From Candidatus Saccharicenans sp. (GTDB lineage: Bacteria; Acidobacteriota; Aminicenantia; Aminicenantales; Saccharicenantaceae), in the NCBI GenBank assembly GCA_030017715.1, contig JASEIU010000004.1:203456-264644 (forward strand): DNA of 61,189 nt. Direction: 5' to 3'. The first letter of the stretch is position 1, and the number at the start of each line of letters is the position of its first letter. Under the pieces are notes generated by a model. That model ran no database searches. It had not been told where the DNA came from and was given only the letters and a program-made list of their open reading frames with translations. Made by a program: the position numbers and the translations under genes. Of the stretch, positions 27,969 to 37,618 are shown piece by piece.

Positions 27969-28826
27969 ATGATGACAAAAAGAGCAGTCTTAATTTTTTT
28001 GGTTCTGGTCGCAGCCCTGGCCGCAGTGACGATTAACTCTGCCGCCGGGGTCGCGGCCCGCAAAAATATCGAACTGACCTTAAAGGAAACGAGGATCGAA
28101 GAGCTGTCCGGGTCCGGGCTGACCCTGTCCTTCCATGTCAGGATGGAAAACAACTCTTCCAGAAATTACTTACTGGTTTCTTATCAACTTCAGGTCATGA
28201 TCAATGAGAAGGAATACTTCCGGCTGCCGGTTTCTCTGGACCGTCCGGTTGAGCTGCCGGCTGACAGCCAGGTGGTGGTCAGTTTTCCGGTCAGGGTCAG
28301 TTATCAGTATCTGGAACCTTATTTGTCGGGGACCGGGCAACAGGCAACCTGCCGGTTGGCGGGGGACTTAAGTTTTCAGGACGAGAGGAAAAAGACGGAA
28401 AAAGTGGCCTTGAATTTCCGGGCTGATTTTCCGGTCTTTAAGCTGCCTGAGGTCCGGTTCCTGCCGCTGCGGGTCCGGGACCTGACGCTGGGCGGGGCTG
28501 ATTTTGATTTCCGCTTTGTCCTCGGCAACCCTAATGGCTATGACCTGCTGATACAGAAAATCAGCCTGGAGCTGTGGCTGGGCGACCGGGTTATATACCG
28601 CGGCCAGCTGGCCGGGGATAAAACCCTGACGGCCGGAGAAAGCAAAACCTACAGCCTGCCGCTGATACTTGATTTTTTCGAACAGGGAAGAGAACTGCGC
28701 AACAGCCTGGAGAAAGAACATCCGTCGTTCACTCTGAAGTTAAATATTGAGGCCGACTCGGCCTGGGGCTGGTTGGTCTTTCCGCTGGAAGCCACCGCGG
28801 CCACTGCCAGAGAATTCAGCCGCTAA
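27969..28826 (+). CDS. Exported LEA14/WHy-domain protein
   Basis: It has 285 residues with a signal peptide (FLVLVAALAAVTINSAAGVAA). Two tandem immunoglobulin-like LEA14 repeats can be seen. The first is about 34-140 (IELTLKETRIEELSGSGLTLSFHVRMENNSSRNYLL) and the second about 155-265 (FLPLRVRDLTLGGADFDFRFVLGNPNGYDLLI). Such domains are linked to desiccation or stress tolerance in plants and bacteria, but the function here is unknown. There is no strong Shine-Dalgarno sequence. The glycosyltransferase gene begins 10 bases after its stop. Confidence 0.7.
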   Translation: MMTKRAVLIFLVLVAALAAVTINSAAGVAARKNIELTLKETRIEELSGSGLTLSFHVRMENNSSRNYLLVSYQLQVMINEKEYFRLPVSLDRPVELPADSQVVVSFPVRVSYQYLEPYLSGTGQQATCRLAGDLSFQDERKKTEKVALNFRADFPVFKLPEVRFLPLRVRDLTLGGADFDFRFVLGNPNGYDLLIQKISLELWLGDRVIYRGQLAGDKTLTAGESKTYSLPLILDFFEQGRELRNSLEKEHPSFTLKLNIEADSAWGWLVFPLEATAATAREFSR

Positions 28827-28836
28827 TTGGCTCAAG

Positions 28837-29682
28837 ATGGTTTCAGCGATTATTGTTACCCATAACCGGGCCCATTTCCTGGCCGAAGCCGTTGATTCTG
28901 TTCTGGCCCAGACCTATTTCCAGAAAAATCCGGATGACTGGGAATTGATCGTAGTTGATGACGGTTCGACCGACCGCACGCCCGACTTGATGACAGCCTA
29001 CGGTGAGAGATTTCCCCGGGTCAGGTATGTCCGCCTTGAAAATGGTGGAGTCAGCCGGGCCCGCAACCGGGGATTGAGACTGGCGGCCGGAGAATTCATC
29101 GCCTTTCTGGATTCTGACGACCTCTGGCTGAAGGACAAAGTGCAGGTTCAACTGAGCTACCTGAAGGCTTTTCCCGAGGCCCGGTTCTGCCTGACCGAAG
29201 AAATCTGGGTCAGGAATGGCCGCCGGGTCAACCAGAAAAGCCGACATCAGAAATATTCGGGATGGGTTCTGGACAGAGTTTTGCCGCTCTGTCTGCTGAG
29301 CCTGTCATCGGCCATGTTTCGGCGCCGGCTGTTTGAGGAGGTTGGCCAGTTCGACGAAAGCCTGCCGGTCTGCGAGGATTACGACCTCGGCCTGAGAATA
29401 GCCCTGCGCTTTCCCTATCATTTCCTGCCCGCTCCGCTCATCGTCAAGCGGGGAGGGCATCCGGACCAGCTTTCGAAGAAATACTGGGGGATGGACAGGT
29501 GGCGAATTCAGGCTCTGGAAAAGGCCCTGGGGCTGGCTGTTGCAGAGACCGATAAATCTCTGATTAAGGCTGAAATAGTCAGAAAATGTCTGGTTCTGGC
29601 CGGCGGCTTCGAGAAGAGGGGCTCCCGGGAAGAGGCGGCTTATTACCGGCAGAAAATTCGGGATTACGCAGCTCAACCCTGA
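28837..29682 (+). CDS. Family 2 glycosyltransferase
   Basis: It has 281 residues from ATG 28837, chosen because MVSAIIVTHNR is the standard GT2 start and the preceding gene ends just before. The frame is open further upstream, but only inside the LEA gene. Motifs are VVDDGSTDRTP (about 42-52), a DxD-type FLDSDD near 88-93, and CEDYDLGLRI, the catalytic-base region. It transfers a sugar from a nucleotide donor to an unknown acceptor. No polysaccharide cluster is nearby apart from galE. Confidence 0.88.
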   Translation: MVSAIIVTHNRAHFLAEAVDSVLAQTYFQKNPDDWELIVVDDGSTDRTPDLMTAYGERFPRVRYVRLENGGVSRARNRGLRLAAGEFIAFLDSDDLWLKDKVQVQLSYLKAFPEARFCLTEEIWVRNGRRVNQKSRHQKYSGWVLDRVLPLCLLSLSSAMFRRRLFEEVGQFDESLPVCEDYDLGLRIALRFPYHFLPAPLIVKRGGHPDQLSKKYWGMDRWRIQALEKALGLAVAETDKSLIKAEIVRKCLVLAGGFEKRGSREEAAYYRQKIRDYAAQP

Positions 29683-29784
29683 GGTGGCGGGACTAAGGCA
29701 GCGAGAAAGATTAGTTCGAGACAGTTCTATTTTTGGGCCGGGGGGTTGGCTTTCCGCCGACCCGGTATTTTAACCGAATAGCTA

Positions 29785-29826
29785 AAAAAAGAGCCGGGCT
29801 CCCTCAGGAAAAGCCCGGCCTTTTAT
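29785..29826. terminator. Strong bidirectional intrinsic terminator
   Basis: GCCGGGCT (29793-29800) and AGCCCGGC (29812-29819) form a perfect 8-bp GC-rich stem with an 11-base loop. It is preceded by A7 and followed by CTTTTATT. It separates the GT2 gene (+) from the convergent membrane protein gene (-) and can serve both strands. Confidence 0.85.
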
Positions 29827-29844
29827 TGGAAGAGCTGAGATGGA

Positions 29845-30600
29845 TCAGAACCAGAAATTCAGACCGAGAACCAGGGAATAACCGTTGAAGTCAAAATCTT
29901 CGAAACCTTCAAAAGAATCCCTGAATCTGGCTTTAAGGAAATTATAGCGGAGGCCAAGGTCCAGGGTGGTGCGACTGCCGAGGGGAGCCATGACTCCGGC
30001 AAAGGCATTGTACCCGATCGAAAGGCGGTTTTGTTCTTCCAGAATTGAATAATAAACCGGGTAAACGGTTATATCTCCCGACGGGTCGCTGTAAATCCAG
30101 GGGTCGGAGAAATCCACTATATCTCCCTGCAACCGGACGGTCCAGACATACAGACCGACTCCACCGCCGAAGTAAGGCACAAACCTGACCCGGCGCCCCA
30201 GCGGAGTAAATTTTACTGAAAGGGAAATCGGGGTCTGGGAAACTTCAAAGGTGTGAATTATGGCCTCGCCGAAGGAGTCGGGGAAGGCGAAATACATGTC
30301 ATTCACCCGGTACTGGGTATAATCCAGATACCAGCCGCCCTTCTGACGGTTATAAAAGTCGACCGAGAGTTCCAGGCTGATATTACGATTCAAAAAATAT
30401 TCATAAGACAGACCCAGCATTCCTCCCTGATAGGCTGACTTTTTGAAACTCATGTTCTCGAATTCAATCGTCCACAGGCTGTCAGGTCCACCCTGCATCC
30501 GGGGCACAAAGTAGCCATAGCGGACGGTGAAAATATTGGCTGAAGCGGTTAGAGGCAGAAATAATAGAATCAGGATGCCGATTGTTATGGTTTTTTTCAT
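29845..30600 (-). CDS. Putative outer-membrane beta-barrel protein
   Basis: It has 251 residues with a cleavable signal peptide (MKKTITIGILILLFLPLTASA). The mature part alternates hydrophobic and polar residues in strand-like blocks rich in Tyr, Phe and Trp (FVPYFGGGVGLYVW, TTLDLGLRYNFLKARF). It ends SLVLGLNFWF, a C-terminal aromatic residue typical of BAM substrates. It resembles small OmpW/OmpA-type barrels, but no specific family is recognised. GAGG precedes the ATG. Confidence 0.7.
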   Translation of the reverse strand: MKKTITIGILILLFLPLTASANIFTVRYGYFVPRMQGGPDSLWTIEFENMSFKKSAYQGGMLGLSYEYFLNRNISLELSVDFYNRQKGGWYLDYTQYRVNDMYFAFPDSFGEAIIHTFEVSQTPISLSVKFTPLGRRVRFVPYFGGGVGLYVWTVRLQGDIVDFSDPWIYSDPSGDITVYPVYYSILEEQNRLSIGYNAFAGVMAPLGSRTTLDLGLRYNFLKARFRDSFEGFEDFDFNGYSLVLGLNFWF

Positions 30601-30771
30601 CTGATTAACCTCCTCACGCCTTCATTATAGCAAATTATGTGCCAACTAAGATACCTTGAAATCGGGCCGCCCCCCGCCGGAAGTGTTTTATTTTTAAGAC
30701 AACTGTCCTGTTTTTTTCTTGAAACTCGGGTTGTTTTGGGCTATTCTCGGGCTGGAAAAGGAGGACTGCGC

Positions 30772-31416
30772 TTGTCGGGTCAGGTCATCTCTTTGAGCGG
30801 ACGGCAACTGGAGGCTGAACAGCTGGACAGTCTGGCCGGGCGGCTTAAGAAAGGAGAGGTTCTGGTCTATCCCACAGAGACATTTTATGGATTGGGAGGG
30901 CTGGCCGCTATCAGGTCGGTGGCTGAGCGAATTTTCACTCTTAAGGGACGCGAAGCGGGCAAGACACTGCCGTTCGTCGCCTCTGGCCTGGAAATGATCC
31001 TGGAGCTGGTTGAGCAGCCGTCGGATATTTTTTTCAGGCTGGCCGAACGCTTCTGGCCAGGTCCTCTAACCCTGGTCCTTCGAGCCAGGGAAAATGCCCT
31101 TCCGGATATTTTATACGGTCCGGGTCAGACCATTGCTGTCCGGGTGCCGCCGCTCGCCTGGCTGAGGGATTTAATCCGGAGGAGCGGGGCCCTGCTTATC
31201 GCCACCAGCGCCAATCTCAGCGGGCACCCTCCGGCAGACGATTTTTCTGAGGTCTACCGGCTCTTCCACGACCGGGTTGATATTCTGATAGATGGCGGCC
31301 GGACGCCAGGAGAAAAACCTTCAACCATCATCGACCTGACCGGGGCCGAACCGGTCTGCTTGAGAGAAGGGAAAATCCCGACCGAGGAGGTCTGGGCTTT
31401 CCTTTATGAAAGATGA
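30772..31416 (+). CDS. Sua5/YciO/YrdC family threonylcarbamoyl-AMP synthase
   Basis: Makes threonylcarbamoyl-AMP from Thr, bicarbonate and ATP for the t6A modification of tRNA. A long open frame begins at 30637, but AAAGGAGG (30757-30764) lies 7 bases before TTG 30772, which gives a 214-residue protein aligned with the family N-terminus. Motifs are GEVLVYPTETFYGLGG, the KGREAGKTLPF basic loop, FWPGPLTLVL, VRVPPLAWLR and LLIATSANLSGHP. It is a short YrdC/TsaC-type form without the Sua5 C-terminal domain. Confidence 0.88.
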   Translation: MSGQVISLSGRQLEAEQLDSLAGRLKKGEVLVYPTETFYGLGGLAAIRSVAERIFTLKGREAGKTLPFVASGLEMILELVEQPSDIFFRLAERFWPGPLTLVLRARENALPDILYGPGQTIAVRVPPLAWLRDLIRRSGALLIATSANLSGHPPADDFSEVYRLFHDRVDILIDGGRTPGEKPSTIIDLTGAEPVCLREGKIPTEEVWAFLYER

Positions 31417-31430
31417 GCCCGGGTTGATTA

Positions 31431-33377
31431 CTATTTCACTTTGGCCCCGGGCGGAAGCTCGCGGTCAAAGAAAGGAATGGTGGCCTTGCCATCAACCTCG
31501 GCGGCCAGCAGCATTCCCTGAGATTCGACACCCCGGATGACAGCCGGCTGCAGGTTGGCGATAACGATGAATTCCTTGCCCACCAGTTCTTCAGGCTGAT
31601 AGGTATCGGCCACCCCGGCCACGATCTGCCTTTTTTCGGTTCCCAGGTCAATCTGCAGTTTCAGCAGCTTGCTGGTTCCAGGGACTCTTTCGGCGGCCAG
31701 AACCCTGGCCACCCGCAGGTCCATTTTCTTGAATTCTTCGTAGGTTATGTAGTCCATTTTTACCTCCGGCTTGGGAGCGATTTCTGACGGAGCTTTCGGT
31801 TTCTCCACTTCCCCGATAAATTCCCGAAGGTCTATCCGGGGGAAGAGAGCTTCCGGTTTGCTTATTCTTGTCCCCGCGGCCAGGTCATAAAAAGCCAGGA
31901 CTGATTTCGAGACCTGCCCGGGTTTTGCTTTTTCGCCGATAAAATTCCAGATTTTTTCCGCGGTCTCCGGCATGACCGGATAGATTAGATAACTGCTGCC
32001 CCGGATGGCGCAAACGGCCTGGTATAGTATTCTGGCCAGCCGGTTTCTGGCTTCCGGTTGCCTGGCGATTTTCCAGGGTTCCTGGTCGGCCAGGTACTTG
32101 TTGGTCAGGTTGAGGAAAACCCAGATTTCTTCCAGCGCCCGGTTGAGGGCATAATCATCATAATAGGCATAGACCCTGGAAGCAGTCTCTGCAAACCGTT
32201 TGGCCAGCTGACGGTCGGGTTCCGTTTCTTCACCGGGCGACGGAATTTCTCCGTCAAAGTAATTCAAGACCATGGTCAGAGTTCTCTGGACCAGGTTGCC
32301 GAGGTCGTTGGCCAGGTCGGAGTTGATTCTCTGGACGAAACCTTCGTGGGAGAAGCTACCGTCCAGTCCCACCGGAACTTCTCTCAGCAGGAAATAACGA
32401 AGGGCGTCGGGTCCGACTTGTTCCAGGATCAGGGAGGGGTCGAGCACATTGCCCTTCGATTTGGACATTTTGGTTTCGTCTTTTAGCCACCAGCCGTGGC
32501 CGAAAACGGTTCGGGGCAGGGGAAAGCCGGCGGCCATCAGAAAAGCCGGCCAGAAAATGGCGTGGAAGCGCAAAATGTCTTTGCCGATCAGGTGAACATC
32601 AGCCGGCCAGAAGGTCTGAAAAAGTTCCTGGTTCCAGTCATAGCCGGCGCCGGTCACATAATTATGCAGGGCGTCAAACCAGACATAAATTGTGTGCCCG
32701 GGGTCGCCCGGCACCGGGATTCCCCAGCGGACGGAGGTTCTGGTAATGCTCAGGTCTTTCAGGCCCTGACGGACAAAACTGACCACCTCGTTCATCCGGC
32801 TCTGGGGCCGGACGAATCCGGGATTGGCGGCATAAAAGTCCAGCAGCGGTTGCTGATAGGCGGACAGCCTGAAGAAATAGCTTTCTTCCTCCAGCAGCGT
32901 TGCCCGGCGGCCGCAATCGGGGCAAATCTTATAGCCCTCGGCTTCCAGTGGAACGTCTTCAGACAGGAAATTTTCCTCAGAGACGCAGTACCAGCCCTGG
33001 TAGGTTCCCTTATAGATATCGCCCCTGTCCAGAAGCTGCTTGAATATCTTCTGCACTCCCCGTTCGTGGAAGTCTTCGGTTGTCCGGATAAAATAATCGT
33101 AGGAGATGTTGAGTTTCCGCCAGAGTTCTTTGAACCTGACCACCACCCGGTCGGCCAGCTCTTTCGGCTTGAGTCCTTTTTCGGCTGCGGCTCTTTCTAT
33201 TTTCTGTCCGTGCTCGTCGGTTCCGGTCAGGAAATAGACTCTCCGCCCGCTCAGCCGCTGATAACGGGCCAGAGCGTCGGCGATGATGGTGGTATAGGCG
33301 TGCCCGATATGGGGCACATCGTTGACGTAATAGATGGGTGTGGTGACGTAAAAGCTTGGTTTAGACTTCTCTTCCAC
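31431..33377 (-). CDS. metG: Methionyl-tRNA synthetase
   Basis: Class I synthetase charging tRNA-Met. It has 648 residues. The HIGH motif is in [10 protein letters not shown] and the KMSKS motif in [14 protein letters not shown] single CPDC zinc knuckle lies in the insertion domain. A C-terminal EMAP/Trbp111-type tRNA-binding domain occupies about 540-648 ([29 protein letters not shown]). Its start overlaps the end of folE by 17 bases. It converges with the YrdC gene, with only 14 bases between the stops. Confidence 0.97.
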   Translation of the reverse strand: MEEKSKPSFYVTTPIYYVNDVPHIGHAYTTIIADALARYQRLSGRRVYFLTGTDEHGQKIERAAAEKGLKPKELADRVVVRFKELWRKLNISYDYFIRTTEDFHERGVQKIFKQLLDRGDIYKGTYQGWYCVSEENFLSEDVPLEAEGYKICPDCGRRATLLEEESYFFRLSAYQQPLLDFYAANPGFVRPQSRMNEVVSFVRQGLKDLSITRTSVRWGIPVPGDPGHTIYVWFDALHNYVTGAGYDWNQELFQTFWPADVHLIGKDILRFHAIFWPAFLMAAGFPLPRTVFGHGWWLKDETKMSKSKGNVLDPSLILEQVGPDALRYFLLREVPVGLDGSFSHEGFVQRINSDLANDLGNLVQRTLTMVLNYFDGEIPSPGEETEPDRQLAKRFAETASRVYAYYDDYALNRALEEIWVFLNLTNKYLADQEPWKIARQPEARNRLARILYQAVCAIRGSSYLIYPVMPETAEKIWNFIGEKAKPGQVSKSVLAFYDLAAGTRISKPEALFPRIDLREFIGEVEKPKAPSEIAPKPEVKMDYITYEEFKKMDLRVARVLAAERVPGTSKLLKLQIDLGTEKRQIVAGVADTYQPEELVGKEFIVIANLQPAVIRGVESQGMLLAAEVDGKATIPFFDRELPPGAKVK

Positions 33378-33981
33378 CTGGAATACCTCCCTTGATGAGC
33401 ATCATGGCTTCGGTCCGGGTAGCCGGGTTGTTGCGGAACGAACCCCGGACGGCCGAGGTCACAGTGATGGCTTTGGGCTTCTTTATGCCCCGCATCGACA
33501 TGCAGAGGTGTTCAGCTTCTATGACCACCATGACGCCCAGGGGGTTCAGGGTGGCGTTGAGGATGTCGGCTACCTGCTTGGTCAGCCGTTCCTGAACCTG
33601 CAGCCTCCGGGCCAGGGTATCTACCAGCCTGGCGATCTTGCTCAGGCCAATGATCCGTCCTTCTTTCGGGATATAGGCCACATGAGCCACTCCGGCAAAC
33701 GGCAGCAGATGATGTTCGCAGAAAGAATAGAGCGGAATGTTTCTGATCAGAACCAGTTCATCATGCCGTTCGTCCTGAAAAACCTCCAGGTCTTCTGTCG
33801 GGTCGAGCAGAGTTCCGCCCAGGATATCCTCCATCATCCTGGCCACCCTGCCGGGAGTGCCCTTCAAACCGGGACGCTCCGGGTCTTCGCTCAGACCCTC
33901 GATTACCAGCCGGACACCCTGTTCGATTTTTTTCAGGTCCATTTTCTTGACCTGGCAGTTTTTTCTATTTTTTCTGGCCAT
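33361..33981 (-). CDS. folE: GTP cyclohydrolase I
   Basis: Converts GTP to dihydroneopterin triphosphate, the first step of folate synthesis. It has 206 residues, typical. It shows zinc and catalytic motifs [20 protein letters not shown] and [15 protein letters not shown], and [13 protein letters not shown]. It lies 7 bases after larC and overlaps metG, so larC-folE-metG form one unit. folD is found 24 kb away in this window. An in-frame ATG downstream (MDLKKIEQ) could also serve as start. Confidence 0.96.
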   Translation of the reverse strand: MARKNRKNCQVKKMDLKKIEQGVRLVIEGLSEDPERPGLKGTPGRVARMMEDILGGTLLDPTEDLEVFQDERHDELVLIRNIPLYSFCEHHLLPFAGVAHVAYIPKEGRIIGLSKIARLVDTLARRLQVQERLTKQVADILNATLNPLGVMVVIEAEHLCMSMRGIKKPKAITVTSAVRGSFRNNPATRTEAMMLIKGGIPGGREV

Positions 33982-33988
33982 GTTATCC

Positions 33989-35149
33989 TCAGAGCTTAAA
34001 ATTCTTTATCGCCTCGGCGATGACCTGTTTTATGGGCAGTTTTAGTTTCTCCGCCAGCTTCAGGCAATCGTCATATTCCGGCTGGAAATTGACCGCTTCC
34101 TGGCCAAAATAGCTGACTTTGACCCTGATTTTCTGGCCGCGCAGGCTGACTTCTTTTATTTCTCTTTTCAGAACCCTTCTCTCGACCGGATAGTATCTCA
34201 AGCCGATAGTGGTAGTTTCCCGGAAGACAGCCTCAATCAACCTGTCTATTTTATCAATCTCGGCCACTACGGTCAATTTGCTGCCCAGGCGATTCTTTTT
34301 CATCACCACTGGAGTCAGATAGGCTTCCAGAGCGCCCAGTTCCAGGGCCCGGTTAAGGAAGCTGGCCAGAACCTGGGGAGAGGCATCGTCAATGGTGGCC
34401 TCTATTACCTGGGTTTTTCTGGCCGGCTGGAAAAGCTCACGCTGTCCATAAAAGGCCCGCATAATATTCGGAAGGAACTTGAGTTTTCTGTGCCCGAGGC
34501 CGTAACCGATTTTTTCATAGGTAAGTTCAGGCCAGGGAGTCAGCGAGCAGCCGAGCGTGGTCAGAATGGCAGCCCCGGTGGGTGTCAGCAATTCAACCTG
34601 CTCCTGACTTCCGTAAACCGGATACCCCCGCATCAGTTCGGCCACCGCCGGGGGCGGCACCGGCAGCCGCCCGTGACTGGTTTCCACAAAACCGCTGCCC
34701 AGGTTAACCGGGGAAAAGAAAACCTCGCTCACGTCAAGTTTCCTCAACAACCAGCAGGTGCCGACGATGTCCACCAGGGCATCATCGGCGGCCGCTTCGT
34801 GGAGATGGGCAGTCCTGAAACTGCGGCCGTGTACCCGGCTTTCAACCTCGAACAGACGCTTGAATATTTTCAGAGATTTCTGCTTGATTTCCGGTTGCAG
34901 CTTCGAGCGGGTGATTATTTTTTCTACTTCAGAGAAGGTTCGGCCCGATGAGGTCAGGGGAACTTTAACCTCGACCTGAAGTCCCGAGAACCCGTTGGAG
35001 CTGGCTTTCCTGGTCTTAATTTCCACTCCGAGTTTCAGTCGCCCGATGGCCTGACGGAATTCCTCCAGCGGAACTCCCAGCGACAGCAGCGAGGCCAGGA
35101 TCATATCGCCGCTGGCTCCGGCCGAACAGTCAAAATAGATAAATTTCAT
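33989..35149 (-). CDS. larC: Nickel-pincer cofactor nickel insertase LarC
   Basis: LarC inserts nickel into pyridinium-3,5-bisthiocarboxylate mononucleotide, the cofactor of lactate racemase and related enzymes. ATG 35149 gives 386 residues starting [16 protein letters not shown], the family N-terminus; the frame is open further upstream without support. [17 protein letters not shown] and ELLTPTGAA are conserved blocks, and the C-terminal half continues in the same frame, so there is no larC1/larC2 frameshift here. No larA, larB or larE is in the window. Confidence 0.9.
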   Translation of the reverse strand: MKFIYFDCSAGASGDMILASLLSLGVPLEEFRQAIGRLKLGVEIKTRKASSNGFSGLQVEVKVPLTSSGRTFSEVEKIITRSKLQPEIKQKSLKIFKRLFEVESRVHGRSFRTAHLHEAAADDALVDIVGTCWLLRKLDVSEVFFSPVNLGSGFVETSHGRLPVPPPAVAELMRGYPVYGSQEQVELLTPTGAAILTTLGCSLTPWPELTYEKIGYGLGHRKLKFLPNIMRAFYGQRELFQPARKTQVIEATIDDASPQVLASFLNRALELGALEAYLTPVVMKKNRLGSKLTVVAEIDKIDRLIEAVFRETTTIGLRYYPVERRVLKREIKEVSLRGQKIRVKVSYFGQEAVNFQPEYDDCLKLAEKLKLPIKQVIAEAIKNFKL

Positions 35150-35180
35150 TCTTACCTGCCCGGAAGAAAAATTTGATAAA

Positions 35181-35209
35181 AGGATAGCTGTTTTTTGCCG
35201 AAAAATCAA
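35181..35209 (-). promoter_or_regulatory. Promoter of larC-folE-metG
   Basis: On the minus strand TTGATT (35209-35204) and TATCCT (35186-35181) are 17 bases apart, about 30 bases before the larC ATG. It is the best sigma70-type match upstream of the operon. Confidence 0.5.
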
Positions 35210-35249
35210 AGATGGAAGGGGCGGTTTGGAGACACCCCGCGCCACCCTC

Positions 35250-35714
35250 TAAAAACCTTTGTTTGCCGGTTCTTTATTGGTCCGGATTGGGATGAAAGGC
35301 CTGTCGCGGCGCATAAGCCTTCAGGCGTCATGTCATCTCTTTATTTAACAGCGCTTTTATTTTGGCCCGATAATTGAAATGGCGGCTTTATGAGTTTCCG
35401 GGAAGTTTTGCAAAGGAGGATTCTGTCGCGATGGGCCCCTGAGATGAACCCCTGCGGCTCCGGGCCACATGAGACAGGCCGGGCCAACCTCAAGGTTTTA
35501 TTGCCGGAAGTCAGGCAACCGGGGATGCTGGCTGTTGATTATGGCGCAGAAAATAGAGACTTGATTTTATATCCGGCCATGACAAGGTTTTAGTCTGGCA
35601 GAAGCCAATCATTTGCTCTGTCAACGGGGAGGCAGCGGGAAAAAAATTGCAGCCCTGGCGATTTAGGCGGCTGAATTTCAGGCTCTATATTTTTAAGAAA
35701 TCTGGCGGTTCATC
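35250..35714. other. Intergenic region with no recognised gene
   Basis: This stretch between the larC and mtnP promoters holds no convincing gene. A 67-codon frame (35390-35593, +) has no recognisable family. A good AAAGGAGG (35412-35419) precedes ATG 35431, but that frame stops after three codons. Several short GC-rich complementary segments exist, but no known riboswitch core was recognised. It could contain gene remnants. Confidence 0.4.
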
Positions 35715-35742
35715 TTGACTGACAGCGCCGGTTAGTTATATA
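35715..35742 (+). promoter_or_regulatory. Promoter of mtnP
   Basis: TTGACT (35715-35720) and TATATA (35737-35742) are 16 bases apart, with the mtnP GTG start 23 bases further. GAGGTGAG (35757-35764) provides the ribosome-binding site. Confidence 0.6.
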
Positions 35743-35765
35743 TCAATAGCTTCAAGAGGTGAGAA

Positions 35766-36650
35766 GTGAACAAACCGGACTATCCTTCTGTTAAAGTGGG
35801 CCTTCTGGGCGGGACCGGTCTTTACCGGATTGAAGGCCTGAAGAATATTCAGCCGCTGAACCTGGGAACTCCCTTCGGCCCTCCCTCCGACAGCTATCTG
35901 ATCGGCGAACTGGAAGGGGTGCCGGTGGCTTTTCTGAGCCGGCATGGGCCCGGCCACCGTTTGCTTCCGGCAGAGGTGAATTATCGGGCCAACATTTTCG
36001 GCTTCAAGCTGCTGGGAGTGGAAAAGTTGATTTCGGTCAACTCGGTCGGCTCTCTCAAAGAGGAAATCAGGCCCCGGGATATAGTCCTGGCCGACCAGTT
36101 TTTCGACCGAACCCACAGGGTGAACACCTTTTTCGGTCAGGGTGTGGTGGCTCATGTCAGTTTTGCCGAACCGGTTTGCCCGGTTCTATCCAGCCACCTT
36201 TATGAAGTGGCCAGGGAACTGCAGTTGTCGGTCCATCCGCGGGGGACCTATGTCTGCATTGAAGGACCGGCTTTCTCCACCCGGGCCGAATCCAGGATTT
36301 ACCGCCTGCTGCAAGCGGATGTGATCGGCATGACCGCCGCCACCGAGGCTAAACTGGCCCGGGAAGCCGAAATCTGTTACGTGACCATGAACCTGGTGAC
36401 CGATTACGACGTCTGGAAAAGCGAAGAAGAATCAGTCAGCGTGGAGCTGGTGCTGGAGAATTTGAAATATAACATTGAACATGCCAGGGCCGTGATCAAA
36501 AAAGCTGTTGCTACCATCAGCCGGATTGAAGGCCAGGCTTGCTCCTGCCGGCAGGCGCTGCAGAACGCCGTCGTCACCAGTCCGGAAGCCAGAAACCCGG
36601 AAACGGTTGAGAAACTGGCTCCGCTCATCTCAAAATATATCAGGAATTAG
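35766..36650 (+). CDS. mtnP: S-methyl-5'-thioadenosine phosphorylase
   Basis: Phosphorolyses methylthioadenosine to adenine and methylthioribose-1-phosphate. It has 294 residues. Family blocks are LLGGTGLYRI, FLSRHGPGHRLLPAEVNYRAN, CIEGPAFSTRAES, GMTAATEAKLAREAEICY and MVTDYD-type VTDYDVW, whose Asp favours 6-aminopurines (adenine) over 6-oxopurines. The start is GTG 35766 after GAGGTGAGAA. A PfkB kinase gene follows 11 bases later. The C-terminal 40 residues extend beyond the shortest family members. Confidence 0.9.
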   Translation: MNKPDYPSVKVGLLGGTGLYRIEGLKNIQPLNLGTPFGPPSDSYLIGELEGVPVAFLSRHGPGHRLLPAEVNYRANIFGFKLLGVEKLISVNSVGSLKEEIRPRDIVLADQFFDRTHRVNTFFGQGVVAHVSFAEPVCPVLSSHLYEVARELQLSVHPRGTYVCIEGPAFSTRAESRIYRLLQADVIGMTAATEAKLAREAEICYVTMNLVTDYDVWKSEEESVSVELVLENLKYNIEHARAVIKKAVATISRIEGQACSCRQALQNAVVTSPEARNPETVEKLAPLISKYIRN

Positions 36651-36661
36651 AAAGGAACCCG

Positions 36662-37561
36662 GTGAGTCTGATTATCGTCGGCTCGGTGGCTTTTGATACC
36701 ATCGAGACTCCTTCCGGTCGCCGGGACAGGATAATCGGAGGCTCCGGAACCTATGCTGCCCTGGCGGCCAGCTTTTTCGTCCGACCGGGCCTGGTGTCGG
36801 TGGTCGGCCGCGATTTTCCCCGGAGTTTCCTGGCCGGGCTGCGCTCCCGAAACATAGACCTGGCCGGTCTGAGGATTAAACAGGGCAAGACCTTTTTCTG
36901 GCACGGACGCTATGACCGGGACCCCAACCTGAGGACAACGGTCAGGACAGAACTGAATGTCCTGCAGAATTTTAAGCCTGTCCTGCCTGACAGTTTTCGT
37001 CAGGCCGACCTGGTTTTCCTGTCCAATCTGGACCCGGAGAGCCATGATTTTATCCTGGGCCAGCTTCAGGCGGTCAAACTGGTGGCCATGGATACTATCC
37101 GTTACTGGATTGAAAACAAACCGCAAGCGCTGCTCCGGGCCATTCAGAAAGTTGACATTCTCTTCGTCAACGACGAGGAATGCCGGCTGATGGCCGAAGA
37201 GTTGAATCTGGTCCGGGCCGGACGCAAGCTTCAGATGGCCGGGCCGAAAATCGTCGTGGTCAAAAAGGGTGAGCATGGGGCAATGCTCTTCGGCCGGAAT
37301 TTTGTGTTCGGAGTGGTGGCCAATCCCTGTGAGCGGGTGGTGGACCCGACCGGGGCCGGGGACGCTTTTGCCGGGGCCTTTCTGGGCTATCTGGACAGCG
37401 TCGGGCGTTTTAACCGGAAGGAATTAAAAAAGGCAGCCGTTTACGGCAATCTGGTAGCCTCGCTGGTGATCGAGGATTTCGGAGTGGAGGGGCTGCTGCG
37501 GGCCAGCCAGCTGGAGATCATCAACAGATATCGCCAGTTCCGGAAGCTGTGCACTTTTTAA
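36662..37561 (+). CDS. PfkB-family carbohydrate/nucleoside kinase
   Basis: It has 299 residues from GTG 36662, with AAAGGAA upstream. The ribokinase fold shows GGSGTYAALAASFF (the N-terminal Gly-Gly substrate motif), FVNDEECRLM, KKGEHGAMLF and the anion-hole/catalytic block DPTGAGDAFAGAFLGYL. Substrate cannot be read from sequence. Linkage to mtnP suggests a kinase for adenosine or a product of methylthioadenosine salvage, which is inference. Confidence 0.85.
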   Translation: MSLIIVGSVAFDTIETPSGRRDRIIGGSGTYAALAASFFVRPGLVSVVGRDFPRSFLAGLRSRNIDLAGLRIKQGKTFFWHGRYDRDPNLRTTVRTELNVLQNFKPVLPDSFRQADLVFLSNLDPESHDFILGQLQAVKLVAMDTIRYWIENKPQALLRAIQKVDILFVNDEECRLMAEELNLVRAGRKLQMAGPKIVVVKKGEHGAMLFGRNFVFGVVANPCERVVDPTGAGDAFAGAFLGYLDSVGRFNRKELKKAAVYGNLVASLVIEDFGVEGLLRASQLEIINRYRQFRKLCTF

Positions 37562-37618
37562 GTGAAATGCAGGAAAAATTTGATATGATATTTTTATCTT
37601 TCAACGAGAGGTAATAAT

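Noticed and set aside
30637..30771. Upstream extension of the YrdC-family protein
   Set aside because: The extra 45 residues have no family match, and AAAGGAGG is positioned for TTG 30772.
37562..37618. TnaC-type leader peptide before tnaA
   Set aside because: The 57-base gap has no frame with a conserved Trp-containing peptide and no structure typical of tnaC.
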